64,000 bases of DNA from assembly GCF_018128065.1 (NCBI RefSeq), contig NZ_CP072359.1:682001-746000 (forward strand), read 5' to 3'. Shown in pieces: positions 37,970 through 48,557 of the stretch. A program made the position numbers and the translations under genes. Position 1 is the stretch's first letter. Each line of letters starts with the position of its first letter. The notes below the pieces were generated by a model. That model was not told where the DNA came from. It did not search any database and saw only the letters and a list, made by a program, of their open reading frames with translations. Source of the DNA: Prevotella melaninogenica. GTDB lineage: Bacteria > Bacteroidota > Bacteroidia > Bacteroidales > Bacteroidaceae.

Positions 37970-39262
37970 CTACTCCCCTTGTAGGTTTGTCAGCAGGTCG
38001 GCAACCACATAGCTGGAGCCACCAACGAAGATGAAGTCGGATTGGGCGGCATCATGAAGGGCGGCTTGGTAGGCTTCAAGGACGGTTGGGTAGACCTTTC
38101 CGTGTAGGTCGTAGTTGTCGCCTGTTTTGGCAACTTTCTCTGCAGGGAAAGCACGATGTGTACTTGGTTGTGTCCAATAGTAAATGGCATCATCGGAGAG
38201 CATAGACATAACAGCATGTAGGTCTTTATCATCCACCATACCAAAGACAATGCGCTTCTGCTTACATTGTTGACGCTTGATTTGCTGTGAGAGATAGGTC
38301 CAACCTCCAATGTTATGCCCTGTGTCGCAAATAACTAATGGACTCGTTTGGAGTCTCTGCCATCTTCCCATTAGTCCTGTTGCTTCACAGACATTGGCGA
38401 AGCCTTCCGCAATGCTGTCAGTACGCTTGATAATACCGTTATTATACAGCTGCATAACGGCTATAAGCACCGTGTTAGCGTTCTTCTCTTGGTAGCTACC
38501 ACCTAATTCGCCCACAAAATCGCCAAAAAAACGAGTTTGATAAGCGATGCCACCATCGGGGAGAGCGTGGGATGAAAGTACGGCTGGGATATCTTCTGCA
38601 AAGACAATGAGGGCATCCTCTTTCTGTGCTTTTGCCTTGAAAACAATCTCTGTTTCAGGGACAGACTCGCCAATAATGACAGGTACACGATGTTTGATAA
38701 TACCAGCCTTCTCTGCTGCGATAGCTGCGAGCGTATTACCGAGGAACTGGGTATGGTCGAGTGATATATTGGTGATAATTGATAAGATAGGAGTGATAAT
38801 GTTTGTACAATCAAGTCTACCGCCTAAGCCCACCTCAATGATGGCGATATCTACCTTTTGCTCTGCAAAATGCTTGAAAGCTAATGCTGTTGTGAGTTCA
38901 AAAAACGAGGGGTGCAGTGGCTCAAAGAAGTTGCGTTCCTGTTCAACAAAGTCAATAACCTCCTGTTCAGATATCATTTCTCCATTGACTCTGATACGTT
39001 CGCGGAAGTCAACGAGGTGCGGACTGGTATAGAGTCCTACTTTATATCCTTCAGCTTGGAGGATGGCAGCTAAAGTGTGTGAGCATGAACCCTTGCCGTT
39101 GGTTCCTGCAATATGGATTGAAAGGAAGTGGGTATGTGGATGCCCGAAATGTTCATCTAATGCCTTTGTCGTTTCAAGTCCTTCTTTATAAGCCGATGCC
39201 CCGATGTGTTCGAAGACGGGGGTGCTGTTGAATAGATATTTTACGGTTTCTTGGTAGGTCAT
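37970..39262 (-). CDS. folC: Bifunctional folylpolyglutamate / dihydrofolate synthase
   Basis: A 430-aa Mur-ligase-fold enzyme that adds glutamate to folates and, in this family, also makes dihydrofolate from dihydropteroate. The P-loop AGTNGKGS lies at about residues 52-59, the folC signature LYTSPHLVDFRERIR follows, then GLGGRLDCTNI and DHTQFLGNT, and a C-terminal ligase domain with DTGHNIGG. ATG 39262 (MTYQETVKYLF) is chosen. An upstream in-frame extension would be encoded by a simple repeat (ATGGGTG units) and lacks family similarity. Confidence 0.95.
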   Translation of the reverse strand: MTYQETVKYLFNSTPVFEHIGASAYKEGLETTKALDEHFGHPHTHFLSIHIAGTNGKGSCSHTLAAILQAEGYKVGLYTSPHLVDFRERIRVNGEMISEQEVIDFVEQERNFFEPLHPSFFELTTALAFKHFAEQKVDIAIIEVGLGGRLDCTNIITPILSIITNISLDHTQFLGNTLAAIAAEKAGIIKHRVPVIIGESVPETEIVFKAKAQKEDALIVFAEDIPAVLSSHALPDGGIAYQTRFFGDFVGELGGSYQEKNANTVLIAVMQLYNNGIIKRTDSIAEGFANVCEATGLMGRWQRLQTSPLVICDTGHNIGGWTYLSQQIKRQQCKQKRIVFGMVDDKDLHAVMSMLSDDAIYYWTQPSTHRAFPAEKVAKTGDNYDLHGKVYPTVLEAYQAALHDAAQSDFIFVGGSSYVVADLLTNLQGE

Positions 39263-39317
39263 GATGGGTGATGGGTGATGGGTGTTGGGTGTTGATGAAA
39301 TGTAAGGAAACGATTTA

Positions 39318-39347
39318 GCCCCATTAGCCAATGAAGGCTAATGGGGC
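39318..39347. terminator. Perfect hairpin between dnaJ and folC
   Basis: GCCCCATTAGCC and GGCTAATGGGGC pair over 12 bp with the loop AATGA plus one flanking base. A weak T/A tract follows on each strand. It lies downstream of dnaJ and may terminate or protect its message. Confidence 0.55.
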
Positions 39348-39389
39348 ATATAATCATTATTTCAATTTTGTTTGTAAACTCATTGCTAA

Positions 39390-39476
39390 TTAAAAACTCG
39401 TTTACTCGTCAACTTGTTCGACTTATCAACTCATTTAACTTGTTCACTCGTCAACTCGTCAAACTCGTCAACTTGC
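39390..39476 (-). repeat. GTNNACRA-type 8-nt repeat array after the dnaJ stop
   Basis: Read on the dnaJ coding strand, the DNA after the stop runs as about nine units such as GTTGACGA, GTTTGACGA, GTGAACAA, GTTAAATGA and GTCGAACAA, each 8 or 9 nt. It ends in GTTTTTAATTAG. It belongs to the same family as the arrays at 47.46, 56.0, 61.0 and 61.3-61.6 kb. Confidence 0.7.
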
Positions 39477-40631
39477 TTAACTGAAGAGCTTCTTAAAGTT
39501 TTCAAAGATAGAGCATTTGGTCTTTTTATCGCCTTGGAAGTTATCGCTATTACGCAATTCTTCAATCATTTTCTTTTCTTCCTTGCTCAGTTCTTTTGGG
39601 ACATAAACGCTGATGTGAACCACTAAGTCTCCAACGCCGCTACCGTAGCCTTGTACTGCTGGAAGACCCTTACCACGCAAGCGGAGTGTTTTACCAGGTT
39701 GTGTTCCTGGTTCAATCTTAATCTTCACATTGCTACCATCAATGGTCGGGATGTCAACCTGACCACCTAATGTTGCCGTAGGGAAGTCGAGTAAGAGATT
39801 ATAGATGATGTTCTGTCCGTCACGAATGAAGGTATCTTTATCCTCTTCCTCAATATAAACTTGGATATTACCAGCCACACCATTGTGCTTACCAGCATTA
39901 CCCTTGCCTGGGACATTGACGACCATACCTTCTGCAACACCAGCAGGGATATTGATTTCAACAACCTCCTCGCCCTTTACAACGCCTTCGCCGTGACAGT
40001 GAGTACACTTGTTTTTAATGATAGTTCCCTCACCATTACATACGTGGCAGACGGTTTGGGTCTGCATCATACCAAAGATGCTCTGCTGTGTTCGGATTTC
40101 AACACCCGAGCCATGACAGTTCTGACAAGTCTCTGTACCGCTACCACTCTCTGCACCAGAGCCATGACAGTGGTCACAGGTCACATCTTTGCGCACCTTA
40201 AACTTCTTAGTAACGCCTGTAGCAACCTCTTGTAATGACAGACGAACTTTCAAACGAAGATCGGTGCCACGATATTTAGGAGCCTGATGCCCGCCACCTC
40301 CGAAGCCACTGAAGCCTCGACCATGTCCACCGAACACATCGCCAAACATTGAGAAGATGTCGTCCATAGAAAAACCACCTGCACCGAACGGACTTTCACC
40401 AAAGCCACCAGAGGCATTGAAGCCAAACTGATCATACTGTTGGCGTTTCTGTGGATCGTGTAATACATCGTATGCTTCGGCAGCTTCTTTGAACTTAGCT
40501 TCAGCCTCTTCATCACCTGGATTACGGTCAGGATGATATTTAATAGCCAGTTTTCTGTATGCTATCTTTATTTCGTTGTCAGAGGCATCTTTGCTGACAC
40601 CTAACACCTCATAGTAATCTCTTTTCGCCAT
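39477..40631 (-). CDS. dnaJ: Chaperone protein DnaJ
   Basis: A 384-aa type I Hsp40 co-chaperone that stimulates DnaK. The J domain has HPD at residues 33-35, a Gly/Phe-rich linker follows (about 73-117), and four CxxCxGxG-type zinc motifs at about 150-220 ([32 protein letters not shown]). The substrate-binding C-terminal domain is complete ([12 protein letters not shown]). It follows grpE with a 4-base gap in one operon. No dnaK is in the window. A CIRCE element was not seen upstream. Confidence 0.97.
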   Translation of the reverse strand: MAKRDYYEVLGVSKDASDNEIKIAYRKLAIKYHPDRNPGDEEAEAKFKEAAEAYDVLHDPQKRQQYDQFGFNASGGFGESPFGAGGFSMDDIFSMFGDVFGGHGRGFSGFGGGGHQAPKYRGTDLRLKVRLSLQEVATGVTKKFKVRKDVTCDHCHGSGAESGSGTETCQNCHGSGVEIRTQQSIFGMMQTQTVCHVCNGEGTIIKNKCTHCHGEGVVKGEEVVEINIPAGVAEGMVVNVPGKGNAGKHNGVAGNIQVYIEEEDKDTFIRDGQNIIYNLLLDFPTATLGGQVDIPTIDGSNVKIKIEPGTQPGKTLRLRGKGLPAVQGYGSGVGDLVVHISVYVPKELSKEEKKMIEELRNSDNFQGDKKTKCSIFENFKKLFS

Positions 40632-40635
40632 CTTA

Positions 40636-41208
40636 CTATTGTCCTACTGCTACCTTTGCGTGACGAATTACTTTGTCGTTGAGCGTATAACCCGTCTGTA
40701 CACAATCAATAACCTTACCCTTCTTATCGTCTCCCATGCCAGGAACCATTGCAATCGCTTCGTGATAATCAACGTTGAAGTCGGCATCATCGGTCTTAAT
40801 CTTCTTAACACCGAGTGTCTCCAAGGTCTTCATAAACTTCTTATAGATAAGTTCAAAACCCTCTTTGATAGCCTGTGGATCCTCAGTATTGTCAGCAAGA
40901 GCACGTTCAAAGTCGTCAAGGATAGGTAGAATGGCATCTACAGTCTTCTCACTTCCGTTGAGAATCAGTTCAGACTTCTCCTTCAGCGTACGTTTCTTAT
41001 AGTTGTCAAACTCAGCAACGAGACGGACATACTTATCCTTCCACTGTTCAACTTCTGTCTGTGCAGCGGTCAGTAGATCAAGTTCTTCCTCTGCAGGAAC
41101 TTTCTCTTCGTTTGACTCATCAGTCTGTGTGTCAGCTTCGTTTAGGGTTGTTTCTTCGTTGTTCAACTCCAAATCTTCGCCTTCGACCTTTATTTCTTTC
41201 TTACTCAT
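40636..41208 (-). CDS. grpE: Nucleotide exchange factor GrpE
   Basis: A 190-aa DnaK nucleotide-exchange factor. The first ~45 residues are acidic and variable, then a long dimerising helix ([20 protein letters not shown]), then the four-helix and beta-wing portion with the family signature around [13 protein letters not shown] and [18 protein letters not shown]. It is the promoter-proximal gene of the grpE-dnaJ pair, 62 bases downstream of the ABC-F gene on the same strand, so read-through from that gene is possible. Confidence 0.96.
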   Translation of the reverse strand: MSKKEIKVEGEDLELNNEETTLNEADTQTDESNEEKVPAEEELDLLTAAQTEVEQWKDKYVRLVAEFDNYKKRTLKEKSELILNGSEKTVDAILPILDDFERALADNTEDPQAIKEGFELIYKKFMKTLETLGVKKIKTDDADFNVDYHEAIAMVPGMGDDKKGKVIDCVQTGYTLNDKVIRHAKVAVGQ

Positions 41209-41270
41209 AATTTAATCGCACTATTTGTTATGGTATACACTTGCAAATTGTATGCCATGTTTCAACAATC

Positions 41271-42893
<1,623 letters not shown>

Positions 42894-42923
42894 CTAATAC
42901 CTTATTATATAATAATTTGGCTG

Positions 42924-42953
42924 CAAAGGTACGATTTTTATTTCAAACGACAA
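42924..42953 (-). promoter_or_regulatory. Promoter of the ABC-F gene
   Basis: Minus strand TTG (42953-42951), 19-nt spacer, TACCTTTG (42931-42924), 36 bases before the ATG. Confidence 0.75.
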
Positions 42954-43103
42954 AGAAACAAGAAGATAGAAGACCCCCGCAACCTTATGCTCATCAAGAT
43001 AAAAACTAAGTATTTTAGGACTGACCCCAAACTTCAAAGTTCAAACTTCAAAGTTTATAGGCTAATGCAAAAAAAAGGAACACTCTTGCAAATGTTCCTT
43101 TTG

Positions 43104-43177
43104 TGATTCCGACAGGATTCAAACCTGTAACCTCTTGATCCGTAGTCAAGTGCTCTATTCAGTTGAGCTACGGAACC
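43104..43177 (-). tRNA. tRNA-Arg (anticodon ACG)
   Basis: 74 nt. On the minus strand the acceptor GGTTCCG pairs with CGGAATC plus discriminator A. The D arm contains TAGCTCAACTGAATAGAGCA, the anticodon arm CTTGA-CTACGGA-TCAAG gives ACG, and the T arm is ACAGG-TTTGAAT-CCTGT. CCA is not encoded. A promoter lies 56 bases upstream. Confidence 0.97.
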
Positions 43178-43232
43178 ATAATAATGGTTGCAACAGATGA
43201 TGATTAAATCAATCATTTCTGAATTGCGAGTG

Positions 43233-43263
43233 CAAAGGTATTGCTTTTTATTCGTTCCACCAA
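43233..43263 (-). promoter_or_regulatory. Promoter of tRNA-Arg
   Basis: Minus strand TTG (43263-43261), 20-nt spacer, TACCTTTG (43240-43233). It lies in the short gap between the TRIC-like gene and the tRNA. Confidence 0.7.
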
Positions 43264-43283
43264 ATGTTTCGCAATCTTTTTTA

Positions 43284-43928
43284 TTATTTTTTTTCTTCGT
43301 CATCATGCAACGTGGGGAGAGAGATGTGGTAACCCACTGCAATAAAACGAATTAAACAGATGGCAAGGAAGGTTACAATGACAGTTACTGGAAGTGACAC
43401 TCCCAATGAGAAGAGTGCCCAATAGATGAGTCCTCCTGCCACACTCGCCATAGCGTAAATCTCTTTGTGGAAGATAACAGGGATATTATTGAGCAATACG
43501 TCACGGATTACACCGCCTGCCACACCAGTGATACAACCCATGATAATGGCTACCCAAAAGGGATGTCCTAAGGCGATAGTCTTTTGAATACCGGCTATCG
43601 TGAAGAGTGCCAAGCCGAGTGTATCGAAGACGAACCACGCATTGCTAAGGCGACGTATCCACCTACGTGACAAGATGACGAGGAAAAGCGCAAGACCAGT
43701 ACAGAGTACATACATGATATTTGCGGTCCAGAATGGGCGCACGCCTAACATCGTGTCACGAATCGTACCGCCACCGATGGCGACGGCAAACCCACAGACA
43801 TACCCTCCGAACCAGTCGAAGTGTTTCTGTGCAGCGTGGCGGATGCCTGATATGGCAAACGCAAATGTTCCGAGAAACTCCAGTATCACCTGAAGCGTAC
43901 GGACAAGATGAGGATCAGTGTAGATCAT
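43284..43928 (-). CDS. Trimeric intracellular cation channel (TRIC/UPF0126) family membrane protein
   Basis: A 214-aa membrane protein with two repeats of three helices. The conserved glycine-rich signatures GFAVAIGGGTIRDTMLG (about residues 46-62) and GCITGVAGGVIRDVLLNN (about 131-148) are the hallmark of the prokaryotic TRIC-type (YadS/YicG-like) channels, which conduct K+ or similar cations. It ends in a short charged tail (LHDDEEKK) and stands alone on the minus strand upstream of tRNA-Arg. Confidence 0.92.
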   Translation of the reverse strand: MIYTDPHLVRTLQVILEFLGTFAFAISGIRHAAQKHFDWFGGYVCGFAVAIGGGTIRDTMLGVRPFWTANIMYVLCTGLALFLVILSRRWIRRLSNAWFVFDTLGLALFTIAGIQKTIALGHPFWVAIIMGCITGVAGGVIRDVLLNNIPVIFHKEIYAMASVAGGLIYWALFSLGVSLPVTVIVTFLAICLIRFIAVGYHISLPTLHDDEEKK

Positions 43929-43942
43929 ATTTGAAAATTAAA

Positions 43943-43978
43943 AGCCCCACCCCGACCCTCCCCGAAAGGGGAGGGAGA
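43943..43978. repeat. GC-rich dispersed palindrome (CCCTCCCC/GGGGAGGG)
   Basis: CCCTCCCCGAAAGGGGAGGG forms a hairpin just upstream of the TRIC-like gene. Relatives occur at 44243-44311, 45290-45320, 45440-45470, 45604-45635 and 46930-46995. Confidence 0.7.
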
Positions 43979-44020
43979 CAAATAGGATAAGGTTCGCTAT
44001 ACTTTCTTCGTAAGTATTAA

Positions 44021-44218
44021 GTATATCTCCTCATTGTTGTACAATAAAGAAATCTAATTTACATATTATAATTACTTAACCCCTCTATGTAAGCTATGCT
44101 CATTGCCTCGATGAACTTAGAGTATCTCCTCATTGTTAGACAACAAAGAAATTTGATTTACATATTGTAATTATTTAACCCCTCTATGTAAGCTATGCTC
44201 ATTGGCTCCATGCATTTA
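44021..44218. repeat. 99-bp tandem duplication
   Basis: Two copies (44021-44119 and 44120-44218) of a unit containing ATCTCCTCATTGTT and CCCCTCTATGTAAGCTATGC, differing at scattered positions. No reading frame or RNA gene is recognised in it. Confidence 0.75.
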
Positions 44219-44242
44219 GAATACTTCCCTTTGTTATCTGCA

Positions 44243-44311
44243 CTCCCCTCCTTTCGGAGGGGTTGGGGGAGGCTTCCTCCCTCCCCCTTCGGGGAGGGTC
44301 GGGGTGGGGCT
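44243..44311. repeat. GC-rich palindromic repeat cluster next to the dehydrogenase stop
   Basis: CCCCTCCTTTCGGAGGGG and CCCTCCCCCTTCGGGGAGGG form two hairpins in succession ending at the stop codon of the dehydrogenase gene. They could serve as terminators for genes on either side. Confidence 0.65.
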
Positions 44312-45262
44312 TCACACCTCGTTCTGTGGCTCCCCTGCTATAAACTGTTTAATATTCTGCACACATATTGCCATCAGCCGTTCACGTGCGTCGCGTGTTG
44401 CCCAAGCGATGTGAGGCGTGATAAAGGCATTTGGCTGACGGAAAAGCGGATTGTCAGCACGAGGAGGTTCCTCAGTCAGCACGTCGGCACAATAAGCAGC
44501 GAGTTGTCCACTCTCAAGAGCATCAGCAACAGCCTGCTCGTCGACGAGTCCGCCACGTCCTGTATTGATGAGGATGGCACCACGACGTACGCCCTTCAGA
44601 GTGTCGGCATTAATCATACGTGTATTCTCATCTGTTAGCGGACAATGCAAGCTGATGACGTCAGACGTACTGAGCAGACCTTCGAGTGTCGTCTTACGAA
44701 TACACTCTGGCAGGTCGCTACTGTTCTTACTCGTGCAAGCCGAGATATCCATCCCCATTGCATGTGCAATCATTGCTACCTTCTTTCCGATGTTACCCAA
44801 GCCAACGATACCGAGTGTCTTACCTGCGAGTTCCACGAGTGGTGTGTCCCAGTAGCAGAAGTCTTGCTGTTTGCTCCATTCACCACGGCGCACAGCCTCA
44901 GCGTAATGATCAACTCGTGTGGTAGCGTTCAAGAGCAGGGCAAAGACGTGCTGCGCCACGCTATCCGTGCTATATGCAGGGATATTGCACACAACGATAC
45001 CACGTTCGTGAGCTGCAGCAACATCGATATTGTTATAACCCGTTGCTAACTCACCGATATACTTCAATCGTGGTAGCTGTTCGAGTACTTCACGTGTGAT
45101 GTTCACCTTATTAATAAGAATACCATCAGCATCTTTTGCTCGTTCAACAACTTGTTCCTGACTTGTGCGTTCATAGATAACGCACTCTGCTATTTCCTTT
45201 ATCGGCTCCCATGAGAGGTCGCCAGGGTTGACTGCATGGCAGTCGAGAATTGCTATTTTCAT
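44312..45262 (-). CDS. D-2-hydroxyacid dehydrogenase (glycerate dehydrogenase-like)
   Basis: A 316-aa NAD(P)-dependent oxidoreductase reducing 2-oxo acids such as hydroxypyruvate to D-2-hydroxyacids. The Rossmann motif GIVGLGNIGKKVA lies at about residues 148-160. The catalytic Arg is in INTGRGGLVDEQA (about 233-245), the Glu in DVLTEEPP (about 259-266) and the His in FITPHIAWAT (about 279-288). The N-terminal half carries ELATGYNNIDVAAA, with the usual substrate-loop Gly. Closest in pattern to HprA-type enzymes, but the substrate is not fixed by sequence. It stands alone between GC-rich repeats. Confidence 0.9.
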   Translation of the reverse strand: MKIAILDCHAVNPGDLSWEPIKEIAECVIYERTSQEQVVERAKDADGILINKVNITREVLEQLPRLKYIGELATGYNNIDVAAAHERGIVVCNIPAYSTDSVAQHVFALLLNATTRVDHYAEAVRRGEWSKQQDFCYWDTPLVELAGKTLGIVGLGNIGKKVAMIAHAMGMDISACTSKNSSDLPECIRKTTLEGLLSTSDVISLHCPLTDENTRMINADTLKGVRRGAILINTGRGGLVDEQAVADALESGQLAAYCADVLTEEPPRADNPLFRQPNAFITPHIAWATRDARERLMAICVQNIKQFIAGEPQNEV

Positions 45263-45289
45263 GTTTGTTGGGTGTTAGAACCTCTCCCC

Positions 45290-45610
45290 CAACCCCTCCC
45301 CAAAAGGGAGGGGAGTGCCTAACGGGACACAGTTTGGTAGGGTTTGAGGCATAATTTGGTTGGGTTCGGGGTAGGATTTGGTAGCTTTCGCTACATATTA
45401 TTACTATCATAAGGGGAAACATAGGGAGATAACACTCCATTAGGCACTCCCCTCCCCAAAAGGGAGGGGAGTGCCTAATGGGGTACAGTTTGGTTGGGTT
45501 TGAGGCACAATTTGGTTGGGTTTGGGGTACAATTTAGTGAGCTTTCGCTACATATTATTACTATCATAAGGGGAAACATAGGGAGATAACACTCCGTTAG
45601 GTGCTCCCCT
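45290..45610. repeat. 156-bp unit duplicated in tandem, with inverted ends (MITE-like)
   Basis: GGGGAGTGCCTAA occurs at 45311 and 45467, giving a period of 156. Each unit begins with GGGGAGTGCCTAA and ends with TTAGGCACTCCCC or the variant TTAGGTGCTCCCC, so the unit has inverted termini. Inside are GTTTGGTTGGGTTTG-type runs and a conserved TAGCTTTCGCTACATATTAT segment. No coding potential is seen. Confidence 0.8.
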
Positions 45611-46811
45611 CCTTCGGAGGGGTTGGGGGAGGTACCAACTCATCCGGCATATACTGCTGCTCTACGTAATGTCCTGGGTAATCGTGCGGATACTTATATC
45701 CATCGCTGTAACCAAGGTCCTTCATCAACTTTGTCGGTGCATTGCGTAGATGAAGTGGTACAGGCAAGTTGCCTGTCTGTCTCACTAACTCTATCGCATT
45801 ATTGATGCCTACGTATGCGGAATTATCCTTCTTCGATCGAGCCAGATAGACTACCGCCTCCGCTAATGGTATTCGACCTTCAGGCCAACCAATCTTCGTC
45901 ACAGCATCAAAGGCTGCATTCGCTAACAGCAGGGCGTTAGGGTTAGCAAGCCCGATGTCTTCTGCTGCACTGATGACGACACGGCGCGCAATGAACTTCG
46001 GGTCTTCTCCGCCCTCAATCATTCTTGCCATCCAGTAGAGGGCTGCATCAGGGTCGGAGCCACGGATAGACTTGATGAATGCCGAGATGATATCATAGTG
46101 CATCTCACCATCCTTATCATACGCCAACGGATTCTCCTGCAAGCGTTCCTCCACCATCTTATCCGTTATCACAATATCATTACCCGACTCGGCAGCCATG
46201 ATAAGGTCGATGATATTCAGCAACTTACGTGCATCGCCCCCACTATAACGCAGGAGAGCACCCGTCTCACGCAGTTCGATATTCCGCTTCTTCAGTTCCA
46301 CATCTTGTGTCACTGCACGGTGCAACAGTTTCAATAAATCCTCCTTCTCCAACGATTTCAGCGTATAGAGCTGACAGCGAGAGAGCAACGGACGAATTAC
46401 TTCAAAGGATGGGTTCTCAGTCGTTGCACCGATAAGCGTCACTGTTCCTTTCTCTACTGCGCCCAAGAGCGAGTCCTGTTGCGACTTTGAGAAACGATGG
46501 ATTTCATCAATGAAGAGTATCGGTGAGGCAGAGTTGAAGAACCGCCCACTCTGTGCCCTTTCGATGACATCACGCACATCCTTTACGCCACTCGTCACTG
46601 CAGAGAGCGTATAGAATGGTGTCTCTAAGCGGTTGGCGATAATCTGTGCCAGCGTAGTCTTCCCCACGCCTGGTGGTCCCCAAAGGATAAACGATGCAAT
46701 ACGTCCCGAATCGATCATACGTCGGAGCACAGCCCCCTCACCAACGAGGTGTTCCTGTCCGATATAATCGTCGAGCGTGCGCGGTCGCAATCGTTCTGCC
46801 AATGGTTCCAT
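45597..46811 (-). CDS. rarA: Replication-associated recombination protein A (AAA ATPase)
   Basis: A 404-aa clamp-loader-like ATPase that acts at stalled replication forks. Walker A WGPPGVGKTT lies at residues 44-53, Walker B ILFIDEIHRF at about 97-106, sensor 1 in LIGATTENPSFE, and arginine finger LLSRCQLY. The C-terminal tetramerisation domain has GGDARKLLNIID and AEDIGLANP, then YPHDYPGHYVEQQYMPDEL. The last residues PPPTPPKEGST are encoded by a copy of the GC-rich dispersed repeat, which has apparently provided or replaced the native end of the gene. Confidence 0.95.
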   Translation of the reverse strand: MEPLAERLRPRTLDDYIGQEHLVGEGAVLRRMIDSGRIASFILWGPPGVGKTTLAQIIANRLETPFYTLSAVTSGVKDVRDVIERAQSGRFFNSASPILFIDEIHRFSKSQQDSLLGAVEKGTVTLIGATTENPSFEVIRPLLSRCQLYTLKSLEKEDLLKLLHRAVTQDVELKKRNIELRETGALLRYSGGDARKLLNIIDLIMAAESGNDIVITDKMVEERLQENPLAYDKDGEMHYDIISAFIKSIRGSDPDAALYWMARMIEGGEDPKFIARRVVISAAEDIGLANPNALLLANAAFDAVTKIGWPEGRIPLAEAVVYLARSKKDNSAYVGINNAIELVRQTGNLPVPLHLRNAPTKLMKDLGYSDGYKYPHDYPGHYVEQQYMPDELVPPPTPPKEGST

Positions 46812-46836
46812 ATCTTTTTCAATCTTATTATAGATA

Positions 46837-46867
46837 CAAAAGTACAGAATTTATCTCATAATAACAA
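46837..46867 (-). promoter_or_regulatory. Promoter of rarA
   Basis: Minus strand TTG (46867-46865), 20-nt spacer, TACTTTTG (46844-46837), 25 bases before the ATG. Confidence 0.7.
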
Positions 46868-47457
46868 AGAATGACAGAATGTTTTCAAGTTAACAGATTG
46901 CTTGTTGTGAGAGATAGAAGGAAAAGAAATCCTCACCCCCACCCCCTCATCTCTGAAGCCTCACCCCCACCCCTCTCCGATTGGAGAGAGGGCGTGAATA
47001 CCGAGATACCGGCTCTATAACGAAACGTGTGGGTGAATAGTTTTTTCCTTGCCAGTGTTCCTATGTTTAATGGCTTTATGGCTGGACAGAAGAAGACGGA
47101 TTACTACAAATATAAAGGAGTTTTCGCTAAACAAGCTTCTACACACCTCCTGTTTATTCTTAGTATTACAACGTTTTGCTCACTATTCATTCCCTGTCAT
47201 CCATATATCATAGTGCATTTAACCCTCCGCACATGTGGTGTTAAGCATCCGCACCACATGTGCAGAGTATCAGCACAACAGCAAATGATGGTAAACATTC
47301 ACACACATTGTATGAAATAAGACCTTAAAACATCCTTTTCCGTTGGCTAAAGTGTTTAAGTGTAAAACGCTAAAACTAAACTGAACAAATACTTCTTTTA
47401 TAAATACAACAGATATTCTAATCAGGTCAAACAACCCACACGAATCGTTATAGAGCA
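46868..47457. other. Intergenic region with GC-rich repeat and a 16-bp hairpin
   Basis: CACCCCCACCCC repeat remnants lie at 46935-46995. A hairpin with arms CTCCGCACATGTGGTG (47225-47240) and CACCACATGTGCAGAG (47252-47267), one mismatch and an 11-nt loop, stands alone in the middle. No supported gene; a 97-codon frame across it lacks a start context and any family match. Confidence 0.5.
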
Positions 47458-47484
47458 GTTAACTTGTCAACTCGTCAACTATAA
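47458..47484 (-). repeat. Short GTNNACRA repeat after the BACON lipoprotein stop
   Basis: On the coding strand the stop is followed by ATTTTATA, then GTTGACGA, GTTGACAA and GTTAACTG, three units of the same degenerate 8-nt repeat. Confidence 0.6.
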
Positions 47485-47487
47485 AAT

Positions 47488-48555
47488 CTACTTGCGTGTA
47501 AGTTTTGGTTGTACATACACCTCACCTATTCCACGATAGGCACCCATAACTGGTTTGGTATCAGAAAAGCGGTTCCAGCCGTAAGATGAGAAGGTTTGCT
47601 CAGAGGCAAGTTTCTGTGCCTCTTTGAATACGAGGTTGCCTGTGTCATCAATTGAAAGAAGGATGCTCTCCTGCGTACCATTGATGGCTGTCTCGTGCTC
47701 CTTACTGAAGTCGTCAGCAACGATAACTGAGATAAAGTATTCGTAAACACCTGTCTGCACCTCGTTCTTGAAGACTACCTTACCGTTGGTCATCTTAAAT
47801 CCCTTACCAGGGATAAAGTCTACTGGCCACGTGTATTTGTTATCAACAATGAAGTTAGCCTTGTTGGTACCAGCTGCAGCCTCGATACGCACGTCAGAGG
47901 TCTTTCTCGACAAGCTACGGTCAGCGTTACGCATCTTTGCTGTCTGCTTGTATTCGCCAACGAAGTCTGATAATGAAGCCTGAACCACCTTCAACGAGTC
48001 AACTAAGCCCACTGCCTTAGCGATAACCCAGCCTACACGTGCCTTACCCGTCGTGTTCTCAGCCACCTTTACGCCTACTTCGTTACCTTTCTGCTCAACG
48101 GTAATCCAGTCGCCCGTAGTAACATAGGTGACAGGTACGTTAGCCGTAGCGATGAGCGTCTTCTGAATAGCCTTGTCATCGGTGAAGATATCCTCACCAG
48201 CAGGCAGACCGAAGGTGACACCTTCCTGCTGAACGTTAAGGGTGATAGAGTCGCCCTGAAGGTTCTTAATAACAAGGAGCGTGTTGCGCGACTGTGGACT
48301 GGTATTTGTCGCTGCAGTCAACTCAAGTGTCTCAGCTTTCTTCGTAACCGTAAGCCACGCATCTTGTGCATAAGCCTTGGCAGGTTCGGAAGCCATCTTC
48401 ACCATGTTTGTTCCACCAATCACGTTAAATGCTGTCTGTGCCTTTACGACATTCAATCCCGCAGCATATTCAGGCAGTTCGTTATTGTCGTTGCTGCATG
48501 CCGTTCCGAGAGCGGCAGCTGCAACGAGCATGAATATTGAAATATACTTCTTCAT
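47488..48555 (-). CDS. BACON-like domain lipoprotein of the SusC/SusD locus
   Basis: A 355-aa exported lipoprotein: signal MKKYISIFMLVAAAALGTAC with the lipid-bearing Cys at residue 20. Two tandem BACON-like beta domains follow (about 35-115 and 120-200), each with the pattern DAWLTV or GDWITV, then a strand, then NTSPQSRNTLLVIK or NTTGKARVGWVI, and a VQQEG or VVQAS end. The last ~150 residues are a separate beta-rich domain I do not recognise. It is the last gene of the operon, with only two bases between it and the DUF4302 stop. Likely a surface protein that binds the imported substrate. Confidence 0.8.
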   Translation of the reverse strand: MKKYISIFMLVAAAALGTACSNDNNELPEYAAGLNVVKAQTAFNVIGGTNMVKMASEPAKAYAQDAWLTVTKKAETLELTAATNTSPQSRNTLLVIKNLQGDSITLNVQQEGVTFGLPAGEDIFTDDKAIQKTLIATANVPVTYVTTGDWITVEQKGNEVGVKVAENTTGKARVGWVIAKAVGLVDSLKVVQASLSDFVGEYKQTAKMRNADRSLSRKTSDVRIEAAAGTNKANFIVDNKYTWPVDFIPGKGFKMTNGKVVFKNEVQTGVYEYFISVIVADDFSKEHETAINGTQESILLSIDDTGNLVFKEAQKLASEQTFSSYGWNRFSDTKPVMGAYRGIGEVYVQPKLTRK

Positions 48556-48557
48556 AA

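Noticed and set aside
39263..39331. 23-residue extension of FolC
   Set aside because: Encoded by a short tandem repeat (ATGGGTG units) with no similarity to the family; ATG 39262 fits the FolC start.
47027..47320. 97-codon open frame on the plus strand
   Set aside because: It spans the inverted repeat and GC-rich repeat remnants, has no ribosome-binding site and no recognisable protein features.
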